Part shown: one piece after another, positions 18,766 to 26,264 of the stretch
Numbering within the stretch: position 1 is the first letter of the stretch
Layout of the letters: every line of letters starts with the position of its first letter
Origin: Ahniella affigens
GTDB lineage: Bacteria; Pseudomonadota; Gammaproteobacteria; Xanthomonadales; Ahniellaceae
Length of the DNA stretch: 64,000 nt
Reading direction: 5' to 3'
NCBI RefSeq assembly: GCF_003015185.1
Contig: NZ_CP027860.1
Coordinates: forward strand, 124,001 to 188,000
Notes under the pieces: generated by a model
Seen by the model: only the letters and a program-made list of their open reading frames with translations
What the model was told of the DNA's origin: nothing
Databases searched by the model: none
Position numbers and translations under genes: made by a program

Positions 18766-19863
18766 CTATTGGCGATTGCCGCCGGCCTCGGCCGTGAGAC
18801 GTGCCGCAAGTTCCCGCGCCCACAGCACCGACTCGGGTGCCGCCAGACCGCCAAAGCGGTCTTCGAGTGCGGCCAACGCCTCGCCGGCGCGGTGGTCCTG
18901 ATGCGTATCGATGAGCTGCCTGATGGCAGCTTTCGATGCGGCGACTGACGCGTTCAAAGCCGCCTCGCAGGCCAGTTGATCGCTGGGTGTTGCCGAGACC
19001 GAATCGATGTCGGCCAACGCGCGGGCAAAACCACGTCCAGAGGGGATCCAATGCTCCGTGCGCGACTGCACGTGCTTGAACAGGTGGCTGACACAATACG
19101 CCTGCATCGATGCTCGGGTGCGTTGATCATGTGCACGATTGACGAGATCGTTGGCACCGGTGACATAGGCGATCCGCATGTGGCGCTGAAACTGTTGGAA
19201 CAAGTCGGCGGGCGGAATCACCGTGGCATTCTCATTGAACGGATCGCTGCCGGCGATCAACATCGCGCCGCTGAACACGTCGGGATAAGCCAGGGCGACC
19301 CGTTGCGCCACGCGTCCGCCCCCGGAGAATCCCGAGATATAGCGGCGCGTCGGGTCAACCGGGTAGTGTGCCGCCACCCAGGCGAGTGCGTGCAGTGCGA
19401 GCGGCATCCGGCGATCGTAGACGTTCTGCTGGTTTCCCGATTTACGCGCCGCGACCCAAATGATGCCGCGGGCCTCCAGCGTTGCCACATAGCTCTTTGG
19501 CACGCGCCATTCAGGCGTCGGCGGAATGAACACGAACACGCCGTAGCCGTTAGGCGGGCGATGCTTCGGAATATAGGCGTCAAGCAACTCCTTACTGAGA
19601 TCCAGCACATAAGGCTTCAGCTCAGCCTTGCCAGCGGCCTCGAACCGGGTCAATCGATCGAACGTGCTCGGCAGCATGGCGCGGCGCGCAAACTCGCGCT
19701 GTTCAGCTAACGGCGAATACACGCTGATCACTTCGGCAACGCGTTCACCCGTGGGGGCCGTCGTCGGTGTGTCGGACGCGGGAGCCGCCGAGGCGGCGGT
19801 GCCGACAAGACCGAGCAGCCATAGCGTCAACCATTGAATGGTCGTTCGATTGAGGGGAGTCAT
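18766..19863 (-). CDS. Exported alpha/beta hydrolase (PHB depolymerase/feruloyl esterase-like)
   Basis: 365 residues with a signal peptide ending VGTAASAAPAS. The hydrolase core shows VFIPPTP, the nucleophile elbow GFSGGG (Ser near 180) after YPVDPTRRYISG, a likely acid in GANDLVNRA and a likely His in EHWIPSGRGF. This order and the text SGFSGGGRVAQRVALAYPDVF resemble the LpqC/poly(3-hydroxybutyrate) depolymerase esterase group. It probably hydrolyses an ester in the periplasm; substrate unknown. It is monocistronic, with no gene in the 670 bp upstream. Confidence 0.8.
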   Translation of the reverse strand: MTPLNRTTIQWLTLWLLGLVGTAASAAPASDTPTTAPTGERVAEVISVYSPLAEQREFARRAMLPSTFDRLTRFEAAGKAELKPYVLDLSKELLDAYIPKHRPPNGYGVFVFIPPTPEWRVPKSYVATLEARGIIWVAARKSGNQQNVYDRRMPLALHALAWVAAHYPVDPTRRYISGFSGGGRVAQRVALAYPDVFSGAMLIAGSDPFNENATVIPPADLFQQFQRHMRIAYVTGANDLVNRAHDQRTRASMQAYCVSHLFKHVQSRTEHWIPSGRGFARALADIDSVSATPSDQLACEAALNASVAASKAAIRQLIDTHQDHRAGEALAALEDRFGGLAAPESVLWARELAARLTAEAGGNRQ

Positions 19864-20078
19864 GGCACCAACATGCCAGCGTTGTCGCCCAAAATCACCA
19901 GTTCCAATCGAGTCGCCAAATTCGGCAAAACCAATCGGGCTGCCTATTGACCCGGCACAGCCTCCTTAGCAAGTCACTGGCGGGTCAACGAATGCCTACC
20001 CGCATCACAGGCTGTGTGAACAGACATCGATCAGCCCGAAAGAATCAAGAGTGCTCGAGTGTGGGTACCACTATTGCC

Positions 20079-20211
20079 GTCATCCTTTAAGCCGCCCAGC
20101 GGATTCCGGGATCCAGGGCAATCTCGCAGCGTTCTCGCAACGATGGCGCATGGCACTCCAGATTGTCGTTTTTCGCAAGATTGCCCTGGATCCCGGCTGC
20201 GCCTAGATGAC
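20079..20211. repeat. Long inverted repeat, family A, copy 1
   Basis: A 133-bp unit whose left arm starts GTCATCC and contains GGATTCCGGGATCCAGGGCAA, and whose right arm is the imperfect reverse complement ending in GGATCCCGGCTGCGCC-TAGATGAC. Copy 2 at 62024-62156 has exactly the same length and arms. Homology continues about 45 bp beyond the right end (GAGGCGCGGCTGACGCCG here, GAGGTGCGGCTAACGCCG there). It resembles REP/MITE-type non-autonomous elements; no transposase is nearby. Confidence 0.85.
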
Positions 20212-20303
20212 GACACTTGGGTCTGCCACTGCGAGGCGCGGCTGACGCCGACCGGGCGATCCGCAATGCTTCATTAGGCTTGAGACTGCTTGCGATGCAC
20301 TTA

Positions 20304-20455
20304 GGGAGGGTCTGAACAAGTCCATCCTGGAATTTCAGACCTGCATTGAGTCCGGCACGTGTCCGGACTCAATGCCCAGAATCAAGCACTGTCGCGCTTG
20401 ATTCTGAGCGGGCCATCCATGGCCCGCATCGCCTCTGAACTTGTTCAGAGGCTCC
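20304..20455. repeat. Multi-hairpin repeat, family B, copy 1 (full length)
   Basis: A 152-bp unit from GGGAGGGTCTGAAC to CAGAGGCTCC. It contains five successive hairpins: GGTCTGAA/TTCAGACC, ATTGAGTCCGG/CCGGACTCAAT, AGAATCAAGC/GCTTGATTCT, GGGCCAT/ATGGCCC and CCTCTGAAC/GTTCAGAGG. Copy 2 at 55622-55712 lacks 61 internal bases. It lies 79 bp beyond the 3' end of the 3-hydroxyanthranilate dioxygenase gene. Confidence 0.85.
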
Positions 20456-20534
20456 TTCGTTTCGAGTTGGCGCGCCGATAGCGGGACGTTTTCACACGGT
20501 CTGGTGAGCACGCTGTGTTGGCGCAGGTCTCGGA

Positions 20535-21062
20535 TCAAGTGTCCTGATCGTACTTCGCGGGCGCCGGGTGCACGTGGCCGCAGGCCTGACAGGTGCGGTG
20601 CGCGCGTGACCGGTAGAATGCCTCGAACACCCCCTGGAACTGCGTCTCGACGTTTTCCAGCGCGAACCGCGACTCATAAACCTTGTGATTGCAGTTTGGG
20701 CAGAACCACATCAAGGCGTCCAGTTCATGCGGCAACCGTTTGCGTTCAATGACGAGGCCGACTGAGTCAGGCATGCGTTGCGGCGAATGCGGCACATTCG
20801 GTGGGAGATAGAATACCTCGCCGGCGCGGATGGGAATGTCGCGCGGCTGGCCGTTCTCCTGCACCCGCAGATTCATCTCGCCCTCGAGTTGGTAGAAGAA
20901 CTCTGGGCCTTCTTCCTGGTGATAGTCCGTGCGCTGATTCGGGCCGCCAACGATCATCACAATGAAATCGCCGTTCTCGATGCACTTGTTGCCCACGGGC
21001 GGTTTCAAGAGATGCCGGTGCTCGTCGATCCATTGGTTCAAGTTGATGGGCAGGGGCAGCAT
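20535..21062 (-). CDS. nbaC: 3-hydroxyanthranilate 3,4-dioxygenase
   Basis: 175 residues from ATG 21062 (GGAG at about -9; a longer frame to 21092 is not supported). It opens 3-hydroxyanthranilate to 2-amino-3-carboxymuconate semialdehyde. Cupin iron ligands are visible: His48 and Glu54 in [10 protein letters not shown] and His92 in NVPHSP. The bacterial-type C-terminal rubredoxin-like site is present as CPNC (121-124) and CQAC (158-161). The ATG overlaps the stop of the deaminase gene (TGATG), so translation is coupled. It is the last gene of a tryptophan/anthranilate catabolic set. Confidence 0.93.
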   Translation of the reverse strand: MLPLPINLNQWIDEHRHLLKPPVGNKCIENGDFIVMIVGGPNQRTDYHQEEGPEFFYQLEGEMNLRVQENGQPRDIPIRAGEVFYLPPNVPHSPQRMPDSVGLVIERKRLPHELDALMWFCPNCNHKVYESRFALENVETQFQGVFEAFYRSRAHRTCQACGHVHPAPAKYDQDT

Positions 21063-21490
21063 CAGCGGGTCTCCGGCAGGGCGGCAATACACTTCAGTTC
21101 AATGGCAATCGGGGTGGGCAGCGCGGTGATGCCAATGGTAGTGCGGCATGGCTGCGCGTCCTGAAAGTACTGCGCGTAGAGTTGATTGTAAGTCTTGAAA
21201 TCACGCGCCATGTCGGTCAGGAATACGGTGACGTCTACGAGATCAGCAAAGCTTGCGCCACTGGATTCGAGTACCGCGCGGACGTTTGCAAACACCTGAT
21301 GACACTGCAACGCAATGTCGTAGTCGGTGAGGCGGCCTTCCGCATCGTAGACGTTGCCTGGTATCGCATTCGTTTCGGGATGCCGTGGTCCCACCCCGGA
21401 CAAGAACAACAAGTTTCCGACCCGGCGCGCGTGCGGATAGGCACCGACGGGCTTCGGGGCGGCGTGGCTTTGGATGATCGAATCTGGCAT
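21062..21490 (-). CDS. nbaF: RidA-family 2-aminomuconate deaminase
   Basis: 142 residues from ATG 21490. The YjgF/RidA fold is shown by GVGPRHPET, the segment [21 protein letters not shown], the strand VTVFLTDM and the C-terminal R-T-T-I-G-x-x-x-L-P-x-P-I-A-I-E-L pattern. Together with the adjacent 3-hydroxyanthranilate dioxygenase and semialdehyde dehydrogenase, this points to the 2-aminomuconate deaminase step rather than general enamine hydrolysis. It starts 5 bases after the carbonic anhydrase stop and its own stop overlaps the dioxygenase start. Confidence 0.85.
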   Translation of the reverse strand: MPDSIIQSHAAPKPVGAYPHARRVGNLLFLSGVGPRHPETNAIPGNVYDAEGRLTDYDIALQCHQVFANVRAVLESSGASFADLVDVTVFLTDMARDFKTYNQLYAQYFQDAQPCRTTIGITALPTPIAIELKCIAALPETR

Positions 21491-21495
21491 GGGGG

Positions 21496-22164
21496 TCAGG
21501 CGAAAGGGTTGCGTTCGGCGGGACGAAATTCTTCGAGCGCCGCCTCGTAATTGCGGCGCAGGAATTCGCGGTTGTCGGCGTTCAGGTTCAAGTCGCGGAT
21601 TCGGCCGTCGAGCAGGCTGTAGATCCAGCTGTGCACCGTCACCTCCTGGCCGCGATCCCAGGCATCCTGAACCACTGTGCTCTGACAAACGTTCAGGGCT
21701 TGCTCGACCACGTTGAGCTCGCAGAGGCGGGCATGTTTCAGCGACTCGGTATCGATGGGTTCGATGCGATTGCGGTGCTTGTCGAGCACGTCGCCAACAT
21801 GACGCAGCCAATTGTCCACCAGACCCAGGCGCGCGCCCGTCAGCGCCGCTTGCACACCACCGCAGCCGTAGTGCCCGCAGACAATCACGTGCTCCACGCG
21901 CAACACGTCTACCGCGAATTGCAGCACCGACAGGCAATTGAGGTCGGCATGCACAACGACATTCGCAATATTGCGATGGACAAAGATCTCGCCCGGTGCG
22001 AGTCCGACGATCTGATTCGCCGGTACGCGCGAATCGGAGCAGCCAATCCAGAGGTACTTCGGCGTTTGTTGCTTGGACAGCTTTTTGAAGAACTGCGCGT
22101 CCTGCTGACGGACTGCGTCGGCCCAGCTTCGATTCTGATTCAGCAGCAAGTCGAGTTTGCTCAT
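21496..22164 (-). CDS. can: Beta-class carbonic anhydrase
   Basis: 222 residues from ATG 22164. This start is preferred over 22176 because it forms an ATGA overlap with the dehydrogenase stop. Zinc ligands Cys42, His98 and Cys101 lie in GCSDSR and CGHYGC, with the Asp44/Arg46 dyad, as in E. coli Can. It interconverts CO2 and bicarbonate in the cytoplasm. Its place inside the aminomuconate operon is unusual. Ring degradation by this route releases CO2 at the aminocarboxymuconate-semialdehyde and oxalocrotonate decarboxylation steps, so a role in CO2 handling for the pathway is plausible. Confidence 0.93.
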   Translation of the reverse strand: MSKLDLLLNQNRSWADAVRQQDAQFFKKLSKQQTPKYLWIGCSDSRVPANQIVGLAPGEIFVHRNIANVVVHADLNCLSVLQFAVDVLRVEHVIVCGHYGCGGVQAALTGARLGLVDNWLRHVGDVLDKHRNRIEPIDTESLKHARLCELNVVEQALNVCQSTVVQDAWDRGQEVTVHSWIYSLLDGRIRDLNLNADNREFLRRNYEAALEEFRPAERNPFA

Positions 22165-23597
22165 AGTGCCAGACACACGTTTTTGGGTTCAGTGAAAAAG
22201 CGCATGGCCTCGACACCGCCTTCGCGGCCCAGGCCCGAGTCGCGCATGCCGCCAAAGGGCGTCCGCAGATCGCGCGTCATCCAGGTGTTGATCCAGATGA
22301 TGCCGGCATCAATTGCCTGCGCCAAGCGGTGGGCGCGCTGCAAGTCGGAGGTCCAGATTTGCGCGGCCAAGCCATAGCGCGTCGCGTTGGCTTGCGCCAA
22401 CGCATCGGCATCGTCAACAAATGGCGACACCGTGACCACAGGGCCGAATATCTCCTGCTGGTTCGTTTGGCACTGTGGTGCAAGTCCCGTAATGACCGTA
22501 GGCGCGATAAACCAGCCGCCTTCGAACATCCTGGGCATTGTTGCGGCGCCGCCACCGCACGCTATGTTGCCACCTTCGGCGCGCGCCGTTGCGATGGCGT
22601 CGAGAATTTTTTGATAGTGCGCCGACGACACGACTGCGCCGAGGCGGGTTTCTGGCGCAGCGGGATCCCCCGGTTGCAGCGCTTTAGCGCGGGCCACAAA
22701 TTCCGTGACGAAATCGTCATAGAACGACTGTTCGACCAGAATGCGGGAACCGCACAGGCAGATCTGCCCGGCGTTCTGAAAACTGCTGCGGAGCAAGGTC
22801 TCGTACAAGCCGTCGCGTGGCGCATCGGCAAACACCAACGCCGCGTTCTTGCCACCCAATTCCAGCGAACATTTCTTGAGTTGCTCGGCGCACTGCAACG
22901 CGATCTGCTTACCCACCGCCGTACTGCCCGTGAAACTGATTGCTTTGACCAAAGGATGCGTGACCAGCGGAATGCCAGCGCTGATGCCGCTACCCTGGAT
23001 GATCTGTAACACGCCCTCCGGAAACCCAATATCGGCCGCCAGACGGCCGAGCAAGTGCGCGGTCAGCGGCGTGACTTCGGACGGCTTCGCGACCACACAA
23101 TTGCCCGCGGCCAGGGCCGGCGCGATCTTCCAGGTCAGCAGATACAGCGGGAGATTCCAAGGCGAAATGGTTCCCACCACCCCGAGCGGTTGCCGCAACG
23201 TGTAGTTGAGGCCCGCCTCGCCGTGATGGGATTCGCTGGCGAACTGCATCGCCGCCGCCGCAAAAAACCGAAAGTTGCTGATCGCCCGCGGAATTTCGAT
23301 CTCGCGGCAGAGCTGGATCGGCTTGCCGGTGTCGCGGGATTCGGCTTCTGCAAACGCGTCGAGTTCGGCCTCGATCGCATCGGCCAACTGGTTCAACCAG
23401 CCTGCGCGTTCGCTGGGCCGGAGTCGGGACCAGGCAGGAAATGCCTGTGCGGCGCCAGCGACGGCAGCCCGCACAATCTCAGCGTCCGCCTCGTGAAGCC
23501 GCGCATAGATCGCCCCAGTCGCTGGCTCAAAAACCGCAAGCGCATGCCCGCCGTGACGGAGGCGATGATTGACCCAACTGCCGATTTCGATATCCAT
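22161..23597 (-). CDS. nbaE: 2-aminomuconate 6-semialdehyde dehydrogenase (ALDH family)
   Basis: 478 residues, normal for the ALDH superfamily. The NAD-binding text FTGSTAVGK, the catalytic Glu in LELGGKN (near 248) and the catalytic Cys in AGQICLCGSR (near 280) are intact. The SFQNAGQICLC form resembles hydroxymuconic/aminomuconic semialdehyde dehydrogenases (ALDH8-like). The product assignment relies on the two downstream 3-hydroxyanthranilate pathway genes. The decarboxylase that makes its substrate is not in the window. It overlaps the carbonic anhydrase start by ATGA. I see no clear ribosome site upstream. Confidence 0.85.
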   Translation of the reverse strand: MDIEIGSWVNHRLRHGGHALAVFEPATGAIYARLHEADAEIVRAAVAGAAQAFPAWSRLRPSERAGWLNQLADAIEAELDAFAEAESRDTGKPIQLCREIEIPRAISNFRFFAAAAMQFASESHHGEAGLNYTLRQPLGVVGTISPWNLPLYLLTWKIAPALAAGNCVVAKPSEVTPLTAHLLGRLAADIGFPEGVLQIIQGSGISAGIPLVTHPLVKAISFTGSTAVGKQIALQCAEQLKKCSLELGGKNAALVFADAPRDGLYETLLRSSFQNAGQICLCGSRILVEQSFYDDFVTEFVARAKALQPGDPAAPETRLGAVVSSAHYQKILDAIATARAEGGNIACGGGAATMPRMFEGGWFIAPTVITGLAPQCQTNQQEIFGPVVTVSPFVDDADALAQANATRYGLAAQIWTSDLQRAHRLAQAIDAGIIWINTWMTRDLRTPFGGMRDSGLGREGGVEAMRFFTEPKNVCLAL

Positions 23598-23664
23598 ACG
23601 ACAAGGGTAACAGCCTGGGCGAGGCAGGCTCCAGAAACACGTGTTTGATTACCGCTCCCAGCCG

Positions 23665-24459
23665 TCAACGCTTGATGATCAGCCCTTGGCCGGTAGGCAA
23701 CGGCATCACCCGGTACCGCCGGGCCGAGAACCACGCGTCCTCGCGCATCTTCTGTTCGCGGTAGACGCCGGACCATTCATAGTCATCCAGGATCAGAATC
23801 CCGCCCGGAACCATCCGATCAAACAGGGCATCGAGCACCGCAATCTCGAACTCGGCGCTATTCAAATCCACATGCAGAAAGGCGATTCGATCTGGCGATT
23901 GCCCGACCAGACTCTCTGGAAGTAGTCCCTTGATCAATTTGACTTGCGGGTAGTCAGCAAACCGCTTCTGGACCTGGTCGAACAATCCAGCCTGCTGGCC
24001 TTCAAACCCGTGGCCGGGGACGGGATTCGTGTCAAACGTATCGTAGGCGAAGAACTGCTTTTTGAAATGCTCGCGGCCGAAGTAATCGACCACGGTCTTT
24101 ACGCCCGTTCCAAACAGCGTGCCGCACTCAACAAAATCGCCATCCAGATGGATGGCATGAAATGCCGCAGTGCAGAGGACATAGCGGCGCCACATGATGG
24201 CTTGGTCAGCGGGTTTGATCGCGTTCTGCTCCCAGGCTCTGACAAATGCCTCATCGTCCAGAGCCGACATGTTGCGCATCCACACGAACATGTTGTCGCC
24301 GATGAAGACGCCGGGCTGGACAAGCTTGCTGGCTTCATCGAGCAGCGACCAGAATCGATTCGGGTCCTGGATGCCCCAACCGGCAGCAAGCCGCATGTTC
24401 GGGATACGAGTCGCCTGGGCAGGCGACAAGTCCGGAAGCTTCGGAAGTTCATTGGTCAT
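23665..24459 (-). CDS. TylF/MycF-like SAM-dependent methyltransferase
   Basis: 264 residues. The text GDFVECGTLFGTG is the SAM-binding motif of TylF-type (macrocin O-methyltransferase-like) enzymes. FLHVDLNSAEFE and GGILILDDYEW carry the metal and catalytic acidic residues typical of the family. An uncertain small molecule or sugar is the acceptor. It begins 8 bases after the first GT41-like glycosyltransferase gene, suggesting that it modifies a sugar added by the neighbouring transferases, as TylF-like methyltransferases often accompany glycan genes. A 67-bp gap separates it from the aminomuconate genes. Confidence 0.85.
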   Translation of the reverse strand: MTNELPKLPDLSPAQATRIPNMRLAAGWGIQDPNRFWSLLDEASKLVQPGVFIGDNMFVWMRNMSALDDEAFVRAWEQNAIKPADQAIMWRRYVLCTAAFHAIHLDGDFVECGTLFGTGVKTVVDYFGREHFKKQFFAYDTFDTNPVPGHGFEGQQAGLFDQVQKRFADYPQVKLIKGLLPESLVGQSPDRIAFLHVDLNSAEFEIAVLDALFDRMVPGGILILDDYEWSGVYREQKMREDAWFSARRYRVMPLPTGQGLIIKR

Positions 24460-24467
24460 GTCAGAAC

Positions 24468-26264
24468 TCAGTTCAGCGAACGAATGCGTCCAGCCAGCAA
24501 AGCGCGTATGGCTGGCACTGCGTGTCGGAAATCAGCCAGGCGTGGCCGAGTCGCGGCGAGGCGTTGGCGAAGCGCCGCGTGCGCTTCTGGGTCACTCAGC
24601 AATTGCTGAACGACGCCGAGCAGACCGGCGCGATTTGGCGCAATCAGCTCTGGCACATCCAGCAATCGGAGCATTGCCGCGGTTTGCCGCGCCCGCAGCG
24701 TGTCGCCTTCGATGGTGACCACCGGAACACCGAGTGACAAGGCATCGGCAGATGTCAGGCCACCAGAGTAGTGTTCGGTATCGATGATCAGCTGCTGCCG
24801 GCTAATGTGCGCGAGATAGTCGTCAAACATCATCACGGGGTGCCAATGCACCCGTTGGCTACGCTCGGGGCCGAGTGCGGCATCGATACGCGCGCGCAAC
24901 TTCGCGGCCCCGCGTGGCACCAGATTTGGCGTGAAATGCAAGTGGATTCGGGGATCAAGGTCGAGCAGTGCCGCCCAAGTCGCATCCTGATCGGGGCTCA
25001 ATTTGTAGCCAATCTGCACGCAGGCTATGTTGATCTCGCCATCACTGGCAGGAATAGGCGCTGGCGCCGGCAGCACCTTCGGAAACCGATAGCTGGATGC
25101 CAGACCCGGCAGGCGCACCAACGGTTCGACGTAGTTCGCCGAGGCATCAGCGGGTTCGGCGGCATCGCTGCTCAGGAAGCCATCGATCTGCAGATGGCCG
25201 CTGGTCAACGGATGCGCCCAGGTGACATATTGACGCGGCGCATGCCGAATGGACGCGAGCGCGGCGCTGCCCGGTTCCATGCCGATATCCAGGAAGATCA
25301 ACACATCGGGATCGAGCTGATGCAGGGTGACCGACCACTGGCCGGTATTGCGCATGCCGCGAATGAATTGGCTGCTGTGCGCCCGCCAGATATCGGTGGA
25401 GCCATCGCTAATGGTGCTGGCGTGCACTGCAATCAATTCGCAATGCTTGCTGGACTCGATCAGGAGCTCGCGCCAGACCCGGCTGACCGAGTGCAGATGC
25501 AAGTGCGCGCTGAACACAACTACGCGTGGTTTGCTTCGCGGCGCGCGGCTGAGTGCAGGACGATCGCGCAGGCCGGCAGCGAGTGCGAGACGGCGCAGCT
25601 GCTTCGCGTAAGCCGCCATGCGTTCGGCATGTGCGCCCGGCTGGTAGGCAAGATGAAACGGTACAGTCGACTCGAGCGCATCCAGTGCGCGCCGGGGGAG
25701 GCTCCCGTCTTCAGGAAAGCGTCGGTTGGCAAATGCGGCAAGACCGGCATCGAACTGATTCAAATAGGCCGTCTCTGCCGCGGCATCGGCTGGCACGATC
25801 GATTCTGGATACTGGAATACGGCCCACGCGGCGAGCAAGTGGTCAGGGTCCTTGTCGAGCACGCGAAGCCAGGCTTTGCGCGACATCGCAAAGTCGCCTT
25901 CGGCCCGGAATGCAAAGGCAAGCGCCACATAGGCCGCTGGATCGTCTGGCAACATCTCGACGAACGCCCGTGCGAACGCCAGCCGTTCGGCCACCGGGCG
26001 ATCCAGCGCAAGCAGCAACTGCGCCATTCGTTGAAACATCAGCGATGTTCGGTGCCCGTTCGCGATCGCGAGGCGGGTCTGCAGTTCGGCATCGGCCAAG
26101 CGGCCCATCCGGATCATGCAGGCGCCCCAGTTCACCTGCGCGGCATAGTCTTGTTCGTCGGCTTGCACCAGCGCCGAAAAGCGCGGCTCGGCATTCGCAA
26201 AGTCCTGTTGATCCAGGGCGGTTTGGGCTTCCTGCCACACTTGAAGTCGTTGTTCGGGGGTCAT
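24468..26264 (-). CDS. TPR protein with OGT/SPINDLY-like (GT41) glycosyltransferase domain, 1
   Basis: 598 residues. The first 160 are short TPR-like helical repeats. From about 250 the GT41-like catalytic part begins: VVVFSAHLHLHSVSRVWRELL, then VLIFLDIGMEP, a YVTWAHPLTSGHLQIDGFLSSDAAEP segment (core TWAHPLTSGH) and, near the end, HYSGGLTSADALSLGVPVVT, the UDP-binding region. These are hallmarks of bacterial O-GlcNAc-transferase-like enzymes that glycosylate proteins in the cytoplasm. The start overlaps the upstream paralogue's stop by ATGA. It is a paralogue of the gene at 26261-28444. Confidence 0.85.
   Translation of the reverse strand: MTPEQRLQVWQEAQTALDQQDFANAEPRFSALVQADEQDYAAQVNWGACMIRMGRLADAELQTRLAIANGHRTSLMFQRMAQLLLALDRPVAERLAFARAFVEMLPDDPAAYVALAFAFRAEGDFAMSRKAWLRVLDKDPDHLLAAWAVFQYPESIVPADAAAETAYLNQFDAGLAAFANRRFPEDGSLPRRALDALESTVPFHLAYQPGAHAERMAAYAKQLRRLALAAGLRDRPALSRAPRSKPRVVVFSAHLHLHSVSRVWRELLIESSKHCELIAVHASTISDGSTDIWRAHSSQFIRGMRNTGQWSVTLHQLDPDVLIFLDIGMEPGSAALASIRHAPRQYVTWAHPLTSGHLQIDGFLSSDAAEPADASANYVEPLVRLPGLASSYRFPKVLPAPAPIPASDGEINIACVQIGYKLSPDQDATWAALLDLDPRIHLHFTPNLVPRGAAKLRARIDAALGPERSQRVHWHPVMMFDDYLAHISRQQLIIDTEHYSGGLTSADALSLGVPVVTIEGDTLRARQTAAMLRLLDVPELIAPNRAGLLGVVQQLLSDPEAHAALRQRLAATRPRLADFRHAVPAIRALLAGRIRSLN

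Larger units (their letters stand above)
19864..20534. other. Intergenic region holding two repeat elements
   Basis: This 671-bp stretch has no supported gene. It contains a copy of the 133-bp long inverted repeat (20079-20211, with homology extending to about 20257) and a copy of the multi-hairpin element (20304-20455). The first 200 bp next to the esterase start presumably include its promoter, which I could not assign. Short open frames here lie within the repeats. Confidence 0.8.

Noticed and set aside
20031-20216. Short open frame, with a similar one at 61862-62161, sharing SRDPGQ and CPGSRNPL text
   Set aside because: The similarity comes from the DNA inverted repeat itself; there is no ribosome site and the frames read through the repeat arms.
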